DNA of 64,000 nt from Pseudomonas paralcaligenes (GCF_019655855.1 NZ_BPFX01000007.1:310001-374000); one strand, 5' to 3'; shown: positions 18,287 to 29,156, counted from the first letter of the stretch. Made by a program: numbers and translations. The notes: generated by a model from the sequence alone, not told the origin.

Positions 18287-19567
18287 TCATACGTCCGGCG
18301 CGGCCTTGGCCGGCGGCTCGCTGCTTTCGTAGATCAGCAGCGGCTTCGAACTGCCTTCGATCACGCTTTCGTCGATCACCACCTTGCTGACGTCGCTCTG
18401 CGAGGGAATGTCGTACATGGTGTCGAGCAAAACGCCCTCGAGGATCGAACGCAGGCCACGAGCACCGGTCTTGCGCTCCAGCGCCTTGTTGGCCACGGCC
18501 TTGAGCGCATCAGCACGGAACTCCAGGTCCACGCCTTCCATCTCGAACAGCTTGCCGTACTGCTTGGTCAGCGCGTTCTTCGGCTCGGTGAGGATCTGCA
18601 TCAGCGCCGCCTCGTCCAGCTCGTCGAGGGTGGCGATGACCGGCAGGCGGCCGACGAACTCCGGAATCAGGCCGAACTTGACCAGATCGTCCGGCTCGAC
18701 CTCACGCAGCGCCTCGCCGACCCGCTTGCCCAGATCCTGGCTGCGAACCTCGGCATTGAAACCGATGCCACCCTTGGTCGAACGCGCCTGGATGACCTTC
18801 TCCAGACCGGCGAAGGCACCACCGCAGATGAACAGGATGTTGCGGGTGTCGACCTGCAGGAACTCCTGTTGCGGATGCTTGCGGCCACCCTGCGGCGGAA
18901 CCGAGGCGACGGTGCCCTCGATCAGCTTGAGCAACGCCTGCTGCACGCCCTCGCCCGACACGTCGCGGGTGATGGACGGGTTGTCCGACTTGCGCGAGAT
19001 CTTGTCGATTTCGTCGATGTAGACGATGCCCATCTGGGCCTTCTCGACGTCGTAGTCGCACTTCTGCAGCAGCTTCTGAATGATGTTCTCGACGTCCTCA
19101 CCCACGTAACCGGCCTCGGTCAGGGTGGTGGCGTCGGCGATGGTGAAGGGTACGTTGAGCAGGCGCGCCAGGGTCTCGGCCAGCAGGGTCTTGCCGGAGC
19201 CGGTCGGGCCGATGAGCAGGATGTTGCTTTTGCCCAGCTCGACATCGTCTTTCTTGTCGCGCTGGTTGAGGCGCTTGTAGTGGTTGTAAACGGCGACGGA
19301 CAGCACCTTCTTGGCGCGTTCCTGACCGATCACGTACTGATCCAGGATGCCGCTGATTTCCTTGGGCGCGGGCAACTTGTGAGCGCTGCTCTCGGCCTGG
19401 GCTTCCTGCACCTCCTCGCGGATGATGTCGTTGCACAGGTCGACGCACTCGTCGCAGATAAAGACCGAGGGGCCGGCGATCAGCTTGCGCACTTCGTGCT
19501 GGCTTTTGCCGCAGAAAGAGCAGTAGAGCAGCTTGCCGTTGTCCTCGCCGTTGCGGGTGTCAGTCAT
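18287..19567 (-). CDS. clpX: ATP-dependent Clp protease, ATP-binding subunit ClpX
   Basis: A 426-residue AAA+ unfoldase that feeds ClpP. The N-terminal C4 zinc domain is visible (CSFC near residue 16, then CDECVDLC). Walker A GPTGSGKT, Walker [10 protein letters not shown] and the ClpP-docking loop IGFNAEV follow in order. The start is ATG 19567 (MTDTRNGED); an upstream in-frame start is not family-like. It follows clpP by about 110 bases that contain a hairpin. Confidence 0.97.
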   Translation of the reverse strand: MTDTRNGEDNGKLLYCSFCGKSQHEVRKLIAGPSVFICDECVDLCNDIIREEVQEAQAESSAHKLPAPKEISGILDQYVIGQERAKKVLSVAVYNHYKRLNQRDKKDDVELGKSNILLIGPTGSGKTLLAETLARLLNVPFTIADATTLTEAGYVGEDVENIIQKLLQKCDYDVEKAQMGIVYIDEIDKISRKSDNPSITRDVSGEGVQQALLKLIEGTVASVPPQGGRKHPQQEFLQVDTRNILFICGGAFAGLEKVIQARSTKGGIGFNAEVRSQDLGKRVGEALREVEPDDLVKFGLIPEFVGRLPVIATLDELDEAALMQILTEPKNALTKQYGKLFEMEGVDLEFRADALKAVANKALERKTGARGLRSILEGVLLDTMYDIPSQSDVSKVVIDESVIEGSSKPLLIYESSEPPAKAAPDV

Positions 19568-19638
19568 TCGATCGATCCAATACGGTAGGCATGAAACACA
19601 AGATGAAGGCAATTGCGGGCATTTTCAACCCTGCGGGA

Positions 19639-19658
19639 CGGCCGGATATGTCCGGCCG
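19639..19658. repeat. Hairpin between clpP and clpX
   Basis: A perfect 8-bp palindrome (CGGCCGGA, 4-base loop, TCCGGCCG) with no T run. It may stabilise the clpP transcript end or attenuate read-through into clpX. Confidence 0.5.
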
Positions 19659-19675
19659 CTACGCTGTGGCGCAGG

Positions 19676-20317
19676 TCAGACGGCCAGTTGGCGCTTGTTC
19701 AGGACCTGGTCGATGAGGCCATACTTGACCGCTTCCTCGCCGCTCATGAAGTTGTCGCGGTCGGTATCGCGTGCGATCACGTCGATGGGCTGCTTGCAGT
19801 GGTCGGCCAGGATCTTGTTCAGGCGCTCGCGGATGGTGAGGATCTCGCGGGCATGGATCTCGATGTCCGAGGCCTGACCCTGGAAGCCGCCCAGCGGCTG
19901 GTGGATCATCATGCGCGAATGCGGCAGGCAGTAACGCTTGCCGGCGGCACCGCCAGCCAGCAACAGCGCGCCCATGCTGCAGGCCTGGCCGATGCAGATG
20001 GTGGACACGTCGGGCTTGATGAACTGCATGGTGTCGTAGATCGACATGCCGGCGGTCACCGAACCGCCCGGCGAGTTGATGTACAGGTGGATGTCCTTGT
20101 CCGGGTTCTCGGCTTCGAGGAACAGCAACTGGGCCACGACCAGGTTGGCCATGTAGTCCTCGACCTGGCCGACCAGGAAGATCACCCGCTCCTTCAGCAG
20201 ACGGGAGTAGATGTCGTAGGCGCGTTCGCCGCGAGCGGACTGCTCGATCACCATCGGCACGAGGCCGCCGGCGGCTTGGATGTCAGGCATGGTGTTCATG
20301 AAAGAATGATGCGACAT
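19676..20317 (-). CDS. clpP: ATP-dependent Clp protease proteolytic subunit
   Basis: A 213-residue serine protease subunit forming the ClpP tetradecamer. The catalytic Ser is in [11 protein letters not shown], the His in [10 protein letters not shown] and the Asp in the [10 protein letters not shown] region. ATG 20317 ([18 protein letters not shown]) matches the family N-terminus. An in-frame ATG at 20344 would place the AGGGAGAG ribosome-binding sequence inside the gene. It lies directly upstream of clpX and downstream of tig. Confidence 0.96.
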   Translation of the reverse strand: MSHHSFMNTMPDIQAAGGLVPMVIEQSARGERAYDIYSRLLKERVIFLVGQVEDYMANLVVAQLLFLEAENPDKDIHLYINSPGGSVTAGMSIYDTMQFIKPDVSTICIGQACSMGALLLAGGAAGKRYCLPHSRMMIHQPLGGFQGQASDIEIHAREILTIRERLNKILADHCKQPIDVIARDTDRDNFMSGEEAVKYGLIDQVLNKRQLAV

Positions 20318-20358
20318 GTCTAGCGATCTCTCCCTAATAGTCATGTCTCTAAAGACGC

Positions 20359-20384
20359 ATAAGCCAGCGCGAAGGCTGGCTTAT
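20359..20384 (-). terminator. Hairpin after tig (weak terminator)
   Basis: A 10-bp perfect stem (20359-20368 with 20375-20384) lies between tig and clpP. The minus-strand sequence after it is only modestly T-rich (TGCGTCTTT), so partial read-through into clpP is likely. Confidence 0.6.
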
Positions 20385-20409
20385 GGTTGTGCTCGAACGA
20401 GGCGAGGGA

Positions 20410-21720
20410 TCAGGCAGCTTGCGGGGTTTCCGCCGGCTTGACCGCTTCTTCGTAGGAGACCGCTTTATCGGTCACGCTGGCCTTCTGCAGGACAGTATCT
20501 ACAACTTGTTCTTCCAGTACAACCGAACGCACTTCGTTCAGCTGCTGGTCGTTCTTGTAGTACCAGGCCACGACCTGCTGCGGCTCCTGATAGGCGGAGG
20601 CCATTTCCTCGATCAGCTCGCGAACGCGCGCCTCATCGGCCTTCAGTTCGCTCTGCTTGACCACTTCGGCGACGATCAGGCCCAGCACGACGCGGCGCTT
20701 GGCCTGCTCTTCGAACAGCTCGGCCGGCAGTTGGTCCGGCTTGATGTTGCCGCCGAACTGCTGAACGGCCTGCACGCGCAGACGGTTGACTTCGTTGCCG
20801 ATCAGGGCCTTCGGCACTTCTACCGGGTTGGCGGCCAGCAGGCCTTCCATCACCTGATTCTTGACCTTGGTCTTGATGGCCTGGCGCAGTTCGCGCTCCA
20901 TGTTCTTGCGCACTTCGGCGCGGAAGCCTTCCAGGCCGCCTTCGGAGATGCCGAACAGGGCGAAGAAGTCGTCGTTCAGCTCCGGCAGTTGCGGGGCAGA
21001 CACGCTGTTGACGGTGATAGTGAACTCGGCGGTCTTGCCGGCCAGGTCCAGGTTCTGGTAGTCGTCCGGGAAGGTCGGGGTGACCACACGCTCTTCACCC
21101 GCCTTGGCGCCGACCAGGCCATCCTCGAAGCCCGGGATCATGCGGCCGGAGCCCAGCACCAGCGAGGTGCCCTTGGCGGTGCCGCCGGCGAAGGCTTCGC
21201 CGTCGATCTTGCCGACGAAGTCGATGCTCAGCTGATCACCGTTCTCGGCGGCACGCTCGACGACCTCGAAACGGGTGTTCTGCTTGCGCAGGATTTCCAG
21301 CATGTTGTCGAGGTCTGCGTCGCTCACCTCGGCCTGCAGGCGCTCGACCGCGATGCCGTCGAAACCGGCCAGCTGGATTTCCGGGAATACTTCGAAGGTG
21401 GCGATGTACTCGAGGTCCTTGCCCTTCTCGAAGGTCTTGGGCTCGACGGACGGAGCGCCGGCCGGGTTCAGCTTCTGCTCGACGATGGCTTCGTAGAAGG
21501 TGGCCTGGATCAGGTCGCCCAGGGCTTCCTGACGGGCGGAGTCTTCATAGCGCTGGCGGATGACGTTCATCGGCACCTTGCCAGGACGGAAGCCAGGGAT
21601 CTTGGCACGACGGGCAGTCTGTTGCAGACGCTTGGTCACTTCGGTCTCGATGCGCTCGGCAGGCACGCCGATGGTCATGCGGCGCTCGAGAGCGGAGGTG
21701 CTTTCAACAGAAACTTGCAT
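20410..21720 (-). CDS. tig: Trigger factor
   Basis: A 436-residue ribosome-associated chaperone and prolyl isomerase. The ribosome-binding signature is visible as GFRPGKVP near residue 44, an FKBP domain occupies about 160-245 ([20 protein letters not shown]), and a helical C-terminal domain follows. ATG 21720 has GAGGAA upstream. Length equals that of the P. aeruginosa protein as I recall it. It heads the leftward proteostasis block. Confidence 0.96.
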   Translation of the reverse strand: MQVSVESTSALERRMTIGVPAERIETEVTKRLQQTARRAKIPGFRPGKVPMNVIRQRYEDSARQEALGDLIQATFYEAIVEQKLNPAGAPSVEPKTFEKGKDLEYIATFEVFPEIQLAGFDGIAVERLQAEVSDADLDNMLEILRKQNTRFEVVERAAENGDQLSIDFVGKIDGEAFAGGTAKGTSLVLGSGRMIPGFEDGLVGAKAGEERVVTPTFPDDYQNLDLAGKTAEFTITVNSVSAPQLPELNDDFFALFGISEGGLEGFRAEVRKNMERELRQAIKTKVKNQVMEGLLAANPVEVPKALIGNEVNRLRVQAVQQFGGNIKPDQLPAELFEEQAKRRVVLGLIVAEVVKQSELKADEARVRELIEEMASAYQEPQQVVAWYYKNDQQLNEVRSVVLEEQVVDTVLQKASVTDKAVSYEEAVKPAETPQAA

Positions 21721-21908
21721 GGATATTCCTCGTTGCACAGACATGGCCGGGCGTTCCGGCCCCAGAATCAAAGGCGAGCATTCTAGTGGCTCGACTTACA
21801 GAAGTCACCTGCGCAAATTCGCACAAACGATGACACGCCTGAAACGCCCTGCCAGGCGCCGTCATGGTCTATGCTACGGGTCCCGTATCACACACAAGGA
21901 ACCGTTCC

Positions 21909-22289
21909 ATGAGCCTTTTCGGAAAGATACTCGACGTACTCGGCTTCGGCACCAAGGCGGAAGCCGCCGAGGCGCCTGCTGCGCCCCCTGCCGATTCGGC
22001 ACCGCAGTCGGCGCCGCAAGCGGTGAGTGCGGTGGATGTGACGAGCAAGCTGGAGGACTTGGCCGCCAAGCATCCGGAAAAACTCAACTGGAAGACGTCG
22101 ATCGTCGATCTGCTCAAGCTGCTCGGCATAGACAGCAGCCTGACCGCGCGCAAGGAACTGGCGACCGAACTGGGCTGCCCCGCGGAGAAGATGGGCGATT
22201 CGGCACAGATGAACATCTGGCTGCACAAGACCGTGCTGCAGAAACTGGCCGACAACGGCGGCAACATTCCCCCCGAACTGCTCGATTGA
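21909..22289 (+). CDS. DUF3597 domain-containing protein
   Basis: A 126-residue protein starting MSLFGKILDVLGFG, followed by a short Ala/Pro-rich linker (about 17-45) and a compact helical C-terminal domain (TSKLEDLAAKHPEKLNWKTS ... LDLL/GNIPPELLD). AAGGA precedes the ATG. The family function is unknown to me. There is no signal peptide or membrane segment, so a cytoplasmic location is likely. It is the only plus-strand gene between tig and flgL, divergent from tig and convergent with flgL. Confidence 0.85.
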   Translation: MSLFGKILDVLGFGTKAEAAEAPAAPPADSAPQSAPQAVSAVDVTSKLEDLAAKHPEKLNWKTSIVDLLKLLGIDSSLTARKELATELGCPAEKMGDSAQMNIWLHKTVLQKLADNGGNIPPELLD

Positions 22290-22300
22290 GCCCCGGCACG

Positions 22301-22321
22301 GGAGAGGCATAGCCCTCTCCC
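22301..22321. terminator. Convergent hairpin between the DUF3597 gene and flgL
   Basis: GGGAGAG and CTCTCCC arms close a short loop just after the DUF3597 stop. A second small hairpin (CCCGCG...CGCGGG) lies at about 22337-22351. Neither has a clear T run, so termination is presumed only from position between convergent genes. Confidence 0.45.
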
Positions 22322-22391
22322 TCCTGCCTCTCCTACCCGCGCAACGCGGGCGCTTGAGCAGCGGAAAAGCCAGGCGAAGCCCGGAAAGACT

Positions 22392-24071
22392 TCAGCGCAG
22401 CTGGTTGAACAGGTTCAGCCCCGCGATCTTCACGTAGCTCTGCTGCGCCGCCTCGAGAATGATGGTCTGGAACGACAGGCGCGACAGCGCTTCGGCGTAG
22501 TCCAGTTCGCGCAGGTCGGCCTGCACGGCCTTGTTCACCAGCGTGACGTCCTCGTTATCGACCTCGGTGGTGTCGATCAGGTTGAGCCGCGCGCCAATCT
22601 CCGTCTGCACTTCCAGCACGCTGCCCATGCCGTTGTCCAGGTTCTTCAGGGCGATCGCCACTTCGTCGCGGATGGCCAGGTTGCCGGCCGGCGAGGTGGG
22701 CGAGGACTCCAGCGCCTGGCGCAGACGGGAAATGGTGTTGAGGATGCTGCGCTGCTCCTGGAACTGCGGCTGCACGACAAATTCGTCGCCCCCCGCGGCG
22801 CTGGCCGGGCCGGACATGCTGAACTCGGCGCCATAGACCGTGAAGTTCGACGGATACGGGCCCGCCGCCGTGCCGGTGGCCAGCACGGGGCTGTTCGGCC
22901 CCATCGGCTGGGCGTAGACCTCGAAATTGGTGTCGTCGGTGAACTTCAGCACCACGCCCGAGGTGGGGAACTGGCTGTTGAACACCGTCTGGTTGACCAC
23001 GCTGCCGCCGGAGATCACCGCGGCCGATGCGTTGGTGGAGGAGCGCGTCACCGCGAACTCGGTGGGCGCGGACTGCAGGGTGAAGCTGTGGGTGCCGATC
23101 CCCGGAGTGCCCGGCGTGGCGGTATCGGCCAGCAGGTTGTCCAGGTCCATGGCGTTGTCGCCATCCTTCAGCACCACGTCGAGCTGGAAGCGCATGCCGC
23201 GGAAGTTGATGGCGTTGCCACCGCTCACCAGCGGGTCGATCTGCCCGCCCCCGGGGATTTCTGAGGTGACGTCGGCGCCCGAGGCATCGTAGATGCGGAA
23301 TTCCTTGCCGCTGACGAACGTCAGCGAATATGGCTCGCCGCTGCGGAAGTCGGCATTGAATGCCCGGTTGTCCTCGACCAGCCCCGGAGACACGAACACC
23401 CGCTGGTCACTGGCAGGCACGGCGGGAATGGTGGTCGCCGGCAAGGGTGGCGTCGGCAGGGCCGGATTGTTGACACCCCCGGTGCCCTGCACCCGGTTGG
23501 CGTTGCTCACTTCTTCGAAGAGGCGCTTGCCGTTGTCGTTGATCGCCACGTTGGTGGAACTGGCCACCTGCAGGCTGCGCTGCCCCTCGTCACCGAAATA
23601 GGAGTAGGTGCCGTCCGGATTACGGACGAACGGCGCATTCTTGCCGAGAAAGCCGCTGAACAGGTACTCGCCACGGGCGTTGCGGCTGTTCATCAGGTTG
23701 AGCAGCTCGGCCTCGCGCTGCTCCAGCTCCTTGGCGATGGACTTGCGGTCATCGGCCGACAGCGTACCGCCGCCCGCGCGCACCGCCAGTTCGCGCACGC
23801 GCTGCAGGACGGTGTTGACGGAGTCGAGGGTGGTTTCCTCCTGGGTCAGGCTGTTCTTCGCCGCGGTCAGGTTGTCCTTGTACTGGCCGAGCACGGCCTG
23901 CTGCTGCTCCAGCTGCAGCAGGCGCACCGAGGCCACGGGGTCGTCCGCGGGTGTGAGGATGCGGTTGCCGCTGCTGATCTGCTCCTGGGTGCGGATCAGG
24001 TTGGCATAGTTGCGACCCAGGCCGGACACGCCGTTGTTGAATGCCTGGATGGAAGAAATGCGCATTACCAT
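22392..24071 (-). CDS. flgL: Flagellar hook-filament junction protein FlgL (HAP3), extended
   Basis: A 559-residue hook-associated protein joining hook to filament. The flagellin-like N-terminus (MRISSIQAFNNGVSGLGRNYA) and C-terminus (ALSRLSFQTIILEAAQQSYVKIAGLNLFNQLR region) form the conserved coiled-coil ends. The central domain is larger than in P. aeruginosa FlgL (about 440 residues from memory). GGGAGG lies seven bases before ATG 24071; the ATG at 24065 gives the more usual MRIS start. It is the last gene of the flgF-flgL operon. Confidence 0.95.
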   Translation of the reverse strand: MVMRISSIQAFNNGVSGLGRNYANLIRTQEQISSGNRILTPADDPVASVRLLQLEQQQAVLGQYKDNLTAAKNSLTQEETTLDSVNTVLQRVRELAVRAGGGTLSADDRKSIAKELEQREAELLNLMNSRNARGEYLFSGFLGKNAPFVRNPDGTYSYFGDEGQRSLQVASSTNVAINDNGKRLFEEVSNANRVQGTGGVNNPALPTPPLPATTIPAVPASDQRVFVSPGLVEDNRAFNADFRSGEPYSLTFVSGKEFRIYDASGADVTSEIPGGGQIDPLVSGGNAINFRGMRFQLDVVLKDGDNAMDLDNLLADTATPGTPGIGTHSFTLQSAPTEFAVTRSSTNASAAVISGGSVVNQTVFNSQFPTSGVVLKFTDDTNFEVYAQPMGPNSPVLATGTAAGPYPSNFTVYGAEFSMSGPASAAGGDEFVVQPQFQEQRSILNTISRLRQALESSPTSPAGNLAIRDEVAIALKNLDNGMGSVLEVQTEIGARLNLIDTTEVDNEDVTLVNKAVQADLRELDYAEALSRLSFQTIILEAAQQSYVKIAGLNLFNQLR

Positions 24072-24102
24072 GGTCTGGCCTCCCGGCCCTGGCGAAAGCT
24101 CG

Positions 24103-26154
24103 TCAGAACGAGTTGATCAGCGTATCGAACAGACTACGCGCAACTTGAATGATTTGCGCGGATGCCTGGTAGTACTGTTCGAACTGGATGAGCTTGGCGG
24201 CCTCCTCGTCCAGGTTCACCGCCGACACGGAGTCGCGGTTGTCGGTCGCCTGCTTGAGGATCGCCCCCGTGGCCTCGCTGTCGACGCGTGCCTGGCTGGT
24301 GAGCGTTCCCACCCGCTCGACCAGGTCGCCATAGGAATCGGTGAAGCTCGCCCCGGTGGTATCCGGCGCCAGCGGATTGACGCCGATAACGGCCTTGTTC
24401 TGCAGGTCGACCAGTTTCAGCGCGTTGCGGTTGTCCGACACCCCGTTGGTGTTGAACGACACCGAGAAATTGTCGCCCGCCTCCGGTCGCCCGCTGATGG
24501 TCACCTCGTAGTCGAAGGCGCTCGGCACCGGCGGAGGCCCGGCCGAAGCCGGCACGCTGATGGTGATGGCGTTGTTCTGCCCCGGCACGATGGTACCGGT
24601 ATCGATCACGTTGCCGTTGATGTCCACCACATCGTAGCTCTGGGTCGAACCACCGCCGGCCCCCATGACGATGCGCAACGGCGGCGCGTTGCGCAGGCTG
24701 GTTTCCAGGTCGGCCTGGGCGGCCGGATCGTAGATGTCGATCTCGGTGAGCAGCGTGGGCTGGGTGATCTTCCCGGTCCCGATATTGGCCGGGCTGGTCT
24801 CTGCCTTCAGCGGTGCGGCGAAGGCCAGTTCCTCCGGGTTCTTCATGTCGGCGCGCATGTGGCTGCCGGCATTGCGGGTCGGCATCACCATGAAGCGATC
24901 GCCCGCGGCGAAGGTGCCGGTCGCCACGCCGAGGGAGAAGCCGTCCACCTCGGGCGCCGGCACCGTGGTGATGTCGAAGGTGCCCGGGGTCGGCGGGAAC
25001 AGGGTGCCGTCGGACGTCCGCCGCACCACGTATTCGGTGGCGCTGGTGAACTCCACTTCGTAGTCGCTGGTGGTCAGCCGGGTGGTGTCGGTGATGCTGA
25101 CGTTGAGGTTGGCCAGCGGATCGCTGTTGCCCACTCGCGCCAGGCTGCGCTGGGACAGCAGCAGCGGATCGTTGAGCGGACGGAACAGCTCGTTGCCGAA
25201 CTGGCCATTGAGGTCCAGCCCCTGCCCCAGCTGGCGGTTGATCTGGTCGGTGATCGACAGCGCCAGGCGACCCACCGAGTTCAGCGACGTATCCAGTACA
25301 TCCTGGCGGTAGCGGATCAGGCCGCCCATCTCGCCGCCGGTGATCAGCGAGGTGACGTTCTGCCGGGAGTTGCCACTGATGAACTGGATCTCGCTGCGCA
25401 GCGGGTCCGACTGCCCGGGCACCACTTCCAGGCGGGACGCCTTGGCGCCCACCACCAGCGGCTGCCCGGAGCCGATGAAGATGTTGTAGCCGCTGCCCTC
25501 CTGCGGCACCACGGTGACGCCGATGAACTCGGAGAGCTTGCGCACCGCCTCGTCGCGGGCGTCCAACAGGTCATTGGGCTGATTGCCGTTGGCCTGGGCC
25601 ACGGCGATGGCGTCGTTGTAGCCGGCGATGGAGGTGGCCAGCTGGTTGACCTGATCGGTCACCGCCGAGAGCTGCTTGTTGATGAACGCGTTCTGTTCGT
25701 AGAGCCGGTCGTAGACGGTGTTGAAGCGCTTCGCCAGGCCTTCCGCCTCGGACAGCGCGAGCTGCCGCGCGGGGATGTTGGCCGGGTCTTCCGCGGCGGT
25801 CTGCAGGGCCGCGAAGACCTTCTGCAGGCCCGGAGTGATACCGGTGGTGCTGCCCGCCAGCAGCGAGTCGAGCTGGTTGATCTGGCTCAGGTAGGCGGAC
25901 ACGTCGCTGTTCAGCGCCGTGCTGGAACGCACCTGGGTGGTGAGGAATTCGTTGTAGATGCGCCGCACGTCGACCAGCGTGGTGCCCGAGCCGATGTAGC
26001 CGGCGCCGCTGAACTGCGGGACGCGCGTGGCCTGCACCGCGTCCTGCCGGGAGTAGCCCGGGGTGTTGACGTTGGTGATGTTGTGGCCGGTGACCGCCAG
26101 CGACGTCTTGTACGCGGCAAGGCCGGACAGGCCGATGTTCAACAGGTCAGCCAT
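24103..26154 (-). CDS. flgK: Flagellar hook-associated protein FlgK (HAP1)
   Basis: A 683-residue junction protein. The rod/hook-family N-terminal motif LSGLAAYKTSLAVTGHNI with NVNTPGYSRQ is present, and the C-terminus (NLDEEAAKLIQFEQYYQASA ... ARSLFDTLINSF) is typical. It is secreted through the flagellar type III apparatus, so it lacks a cleaved signal. It lies between flgJ and flgL with short gaps. Confidence 0.97.
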   Translation of the reverse strand: MADLLNIGLSGLAAYKTSLAVTGHNITNVNTPGYSRQDAVQATRVPQFSGAGYIGSGTTLVDVRRIYNEFLTTQVRSSTALNSDVSAYLSQINQLDSLLAGSTTGITPGLQKVFAALQTAAEDPANIPARQLALSEAEGLAKRFNTVYDRLYEQNAFINKQLSAVTDQVNQLATSIAGYNDAIAVAQANGNQPNDLLDARDEAVRKLSEFIGVTVVPQEGSGYNIFIGSGQPLVVGAKASRLEVVPGQSDPLRSEIQFISGNSRQNVTSLITGGEMGGLIRYRQDVLDTSLNSVGRLALSITDQINRQLGQGLDLNGQFGNELFRPLNDPLLLSQRSLARVGNSDPLANLNVSITDTTRLTTSDYEVEFTSATEYVVRRTSDGTLFPPTPGTFDITTVPAPEVDGFSLGVATGTFAAGDRFMVMPTRNAGSHMRADMKNPEELAFAAPLKAETSPANIGTGKITQPTLLTEIDIYDPAAQADLETSLRNAPPLRIVMGAGGGSTQSYDVVDINGNVIDTGTIVPGQNNAITISVPASAGPPPVPSAFDYEVTISGRPEAGDNFSVSFNTNGVSDNRNALKLVDLQNKAVIGVNPLAPDTTGASFTDSYGDLVERVGTLTSQARVDSEATGAILKQATDNRDSVSAVNLDEEAAKLIQFEQYYQASAQIIQVARSLFDTLINSF

Positions 26155-26164
26155 GATTCAGCTC

Positions 26165-27316
26165 TCAGGTCCTTGTGGTCGGGCTGTCGGCGGCGGCCAC
26201 AGCCTGGTAGGTCTGCATCTGCCGGGCGATCTGCGAGATTTTGCGGGCGTACTGGGGATCGGTGGCGTACCCCGCCTGCTGCAGCTCGCGCACGAAGCTC
26301 TCGGGCTTGTCGGTGACGGCCAGGGCTTCCTGGTAACGGCCGTTGCCCTGGAGGAAGCTCACGTAGTCGTTGAAGCTCTGCCGGTACGAGTCGTAGGCGC
26401 GGAAGGAAGCCGCCTCCTTGACCGCCTCGCCACCCTTGTATTCGGTGGTCAGCACGCGGGCCGACTCGCCCTGCCAGCCGCCGTGGGCCTTGATGCCGAA
26501 CAGGTTGTGACTGCTGGAGCCATCGGACTGGCGGATGATGGACTTGCCCCAGCCGGTTTCCAGCGCGGCCTGGGCCACCAGGTAGCGGGCATCGACGCCG
26601 ATCTTCTGCGCGGCCTCCTCGGCCAGCGGCAGCATGGTCTGGACGAACTCCGCCGCCGAGGCGAAGGCAGACTTGCCCTTGGCCAGCGGCGGCTGGGCCA
26701 CGCTGCGGCCGCTGACGGCCGCGCTGTCGTTCAGTCCCAGCGGCTTGCCGTCGGCCACCGCGCTGGCCTGGGCCGGCACCCAGTCGCTGCCGGCCAGCGG
26801 CTGCGCCTCGGTGGCGGGCACGATGCCGGCCAGCAGGCGGTCGGTGAGTTTGCTCGGCAGGCTCAGGCGGCGCTGGTTGAGCAGCGCCGAGTCGTCGCGC
26901 GCAGCACCACCCTCGCCCGCCGGCTTGAAGGCGCCGGCACGGGCAGTGGCGTTGGGCGACTCGACCTGGGCGAAGGGGTTGACCCGCTTGGGCCCGCTCT
27001 TCATCTGGCTGAGCTGGCGCTCCAGCACCGAGGCCAGGCCGATGCCACCGTTATTCTTCGACAGGGTCACGGCCAGCTGCTGGTCGTGCATGTCCTGGTA
27101 GGTCTTGCTCTCGTTGCTGTTCATGAAGTTGTCTTCGCCGAACACTTCGTTCGCCTTGCGCATGGACTTCATCATTTCGTTGAGGAACAGCGATTCGAAC
27201 TCCTGGGCGACCTTCTTGATGTTGCCCTCGGTGTCGCCGCCGACCTTGAACTGGTTGAGCCGGTTCAGGTCGGTGTAGGCGCCGTTGTCGAGTCCGGCTG
27301 CGAGTCTGGAATCCAT
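26165..27316 (-). CDS. flgJ: Flagellar rod assembly protein / peptidoglycan hydrolase FlgJ
   Basis: A 383-residue protein with an N-terminal rod-capping domain (about 1-110, including FESLFLNEMMKSMRKANE) and a C-terminal GH73 glucosaminidase domain (about 215-370, with ALETGWGKS carrying the catalytic Glu, and NLFGIKA). A Pro/Ala-rich linker separates the two. The start is ATG 27316 (MDSRLAAG), with TGAGGGTG upstream; a GTG at 27325 is in frame but less family-like. It opens a hole in peptidoglycan for the rod. Confidence 0.96.
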   Translation of the reverse strand: MDSRLAAGLDNGAYTDLNRLNQFKVGGDTEGNIKKVAQEFESLFLNEMMKSMRKANEVFGEDNFMNSNESKTYQDMHDQQLAVTLSKNNGGIGLASVLERQLSQMKSGPKRVNPFAQVESPNATARAGAFKPAGEGGAARDDSALLNQRRLSLPSKLTDRLLAGIVPATEAQPLAGSDWVPAQASAVADGKPLGLNDSAAVSGRSVAQPPLAKGKSAFASAAEFVQTMLPLAEEAAQKIGVDARYLVAQAALETGWGKSIIRQSDGSSSHNLFGIKAHGGWQGESARVLTTEYKGGEAVKEAASFRAYDSYRQSFNDYVSFLQGNGRYQEALAVTDKPESFVRELQQAGYATDPQYARKISQIARQMQTYQAVAAADSPTTRT

Positions 27317-27327
27317 GGTCGTCACCC

Positions 27328-28428
27328 TCAGATCACGATCAGGTCGGCCTGCAGGGCTCCCGCCTGCTTCAGCGCCTCGAGGATGGCCATCAGGTCGGAA
27401 GGCGCGGCCCCCACCTGGTTGACCGCACGCACGATCTCGTCCAGAGAGGTGCCGGGACCGAACTTGAACATCGGCTTGGCTTCCTGCTGGGCATCCACGC
27501 GCGAGCGCGGCACCACGGCGGTCTGCCCGCCGGCCAGCGCGTTGGGCTGGCTGACGATGGGGTCTTCGGTGATGGTGACGGTCAGGCTGCCGTGGGTCAC
27601 CGCCGCCGGCTGCACCTTGACGTCCTGGCCAATCACGATGGTGCCGGTACGCGAGTTGATGATGACCTTGGCGGCCGCCTTGCCGGCCTCGATCTGCATG
27701 TTCTCCAGCATCGCCAGGTAATCCACCCGCTGGTTCGGGTCCAGCGGCGCGCTGACGCGGATCGAGCCACCGTCGAGGGCCTGGGCCACGCCCGGGCCGA
27801 GCAGGCCGTTGATCTGGTCGACGATGTTCTTCGCGGTGGTGAAATCCGGACGGTTGAGGTTAAGAGTCAGGCTGTTGCCCTGGTCGAAGCCGCTCGGCAC
27901 CGGCCGCTCGACGGTGGCGCCGGCGGGAATGCGCCCGGCCGACGGCACGTTGACGGTGATGCGCGAACCGTCGCCGCCGGTGGCGTCGAAGCCGCCGACC
28001 ACCAGGTTGCCCTGGGCGATGGCGTAGACGTTGCCATCGATGCCTTTCATCGGCGTCATCAGCAGGCTGCCGCCACGCAGGCTCTTCGAGTTGCCGATCG
28101 AGGAGATGGTCACGTCCAGGGTCTGCCCCGGCTTGGCGAACGGCGGCAGCTCGGCATGCACCGACACGGCGGCGACGTTCTTCAGCTGCACGTTGCCGCT
28201 GCCGGCCGGCACCTTGATGCCGAACTGGGCCAGCATGTTGTTGAAGGTCTGCAGGGTAAACGGCGTCTGGGTGGTCTGGTCGCCGGTGCCGTTGAGACCC
28301 ACCACCAGACCGTAGCCGATCAGCTGGTTGGTGCGCACACCCTGGATGCTCGCCAGGTCCTTCAGGCGCTCGGCCTGCACGGCGCTCGCGACGAGCAGCA
28401 GGCAGAAAACGGAAATCAGTCTTTTCAT
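27328..28428 (-). CDS. flgI: Flagellar P-ring protein FlgI
   Basis: A 366-residue periplasmic ring protein with a cleaved signal peptide ([19 protein letters not shown]). It has the family core [20 protein letters not shown] and GLNGTGD. It assembles around the rod in the peptidoglycan with help from FlgA, encoded further along. Length is typical. Confidence 0.97.
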   Translation of the reverse strand: MKRLISVFCLLLVASAVQAERLKDLASIQGVRTNQLIGYGLVVGLNGTGDQTTQTPFTLQTFNNMLAQFGIKVPAGSGNVQLKNVAAVSVHAELPPFAKPGQTLDVTISSIGNSKSLRGGSLLMTPMKGIDGNVYAIAQGNLVVGGFDATGGDGSRITVNVPSAGRIPAGATVERPVPSGFDQGNSLTLNLNRPDFTTAKNIVDQINGLLGPGVAQALDGGSIRVSAPLDPNQRVDYLAMLENMQIEAGKAAAKVIINSRTGTIVIGQDVKVQPAAVTHGSLTVTITEDPIVSQPNALAGGQTAVVPRSRVDAQQEAKPMFKFGPGTSLDEIVRAVNQVGAAPSDLMAILEALKQAGALQADLIVI

Positions 28429-28442
28429 GGTCGGCTACCTGC

Positions 28443-29156
28443 TCAGAACGGGAACAACGGGCTCATGAAGAACCGGTCGAACCACCCCGGCTGACTGGCA
28501 TCAGCGAAGGCGCCGGTGCCCGAGTAGGTGATGCGGGCATTGGCCACGCGGGTCGAGGACACGGTGTTGTCGGTGGCGATGTCGTCGGCGCGGATCATGC
28601 CGGCGATGCGTACCAGTTCGTCACCGGTGTTCAGGGTCAGCCACTTCTCGCCGCGCACGGCCAGGATGCCGTTGGGCAGCACCTCGGCGACGGTGACGGT
28701 GATCGAGCCGGACAAGCTGTTGCTCTGGTTCGCCCCCGAGTCGCCCTTGGTGGCGCGGGTGCCGCTGTAGCCGACGTCCAGGCTCAGGTCATCGGCCTTG
28801 AGCGGGTTGATGCCGGCGTTGGAGTTGCCGACCGAGACGGCGCCGCCGAACAGCGAGGTCAGGCCGAGGTTGGCGCTGCTGTTCTTCGACATGTCCGAGC
28901 CCGCCGACTTGCTGGCCTGGGTGCGCTCGCTGAGGGTGATGGTGATGATGTCGCCGACCCGGTAGGCCTTGCGGTCGTCGTACAGGTTGGTCTCGAAGCC
29001 GGCCTGGTAGATCGCGCCGTTGCTCTGCGCCGCCGGCAGCGGGGTACGCGGCAGCACCGGCGCGTAATAGGGGTCGTCCGGCTTGGGCGCGGGCGCGACG
29101 CAGCCGGTCAGGACCACGCTGCCCAGCAGGGGAAGAAGAATCAGCAGCCGGTTCAT
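28443..29156 (-). CDS. flgH: Flagellar L-ring lipoprotein FlgH
   Basis: A 237-residue outer-membrane lipoprotein forming the L ring. The lipobox is LTGC within the first 20 residues. The family motifs [15 protein letters not shown] and [14 protein letters not shown] are present. ATG 29156 ([12 protein letters not shown]) is chosen over an in-frame GTG at 29162 because it gives a clean signal sequence. Confidence 0.97.
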   Translation of the reverse strand: MNRLLILLPLLGSVVLTGCVAPAPKPDDPYYAPVLPRTPLPAAQSNGAIYQAGFETNLYDDRKAYRVGDIITITLSERTQASKSAGSDMSKNSSANLGLTSLFGGAVSVGNSNAGINPLKADDLSLDVGYSGTRATKGDSGANQSNSLSGSITVTVAEVLPNGILAVRGEKWLTLNTGDELVRIAGMIRADDIATDNTVSSTRVANARITYSGTGAFADASQPGWFDRFFMSPLFPF

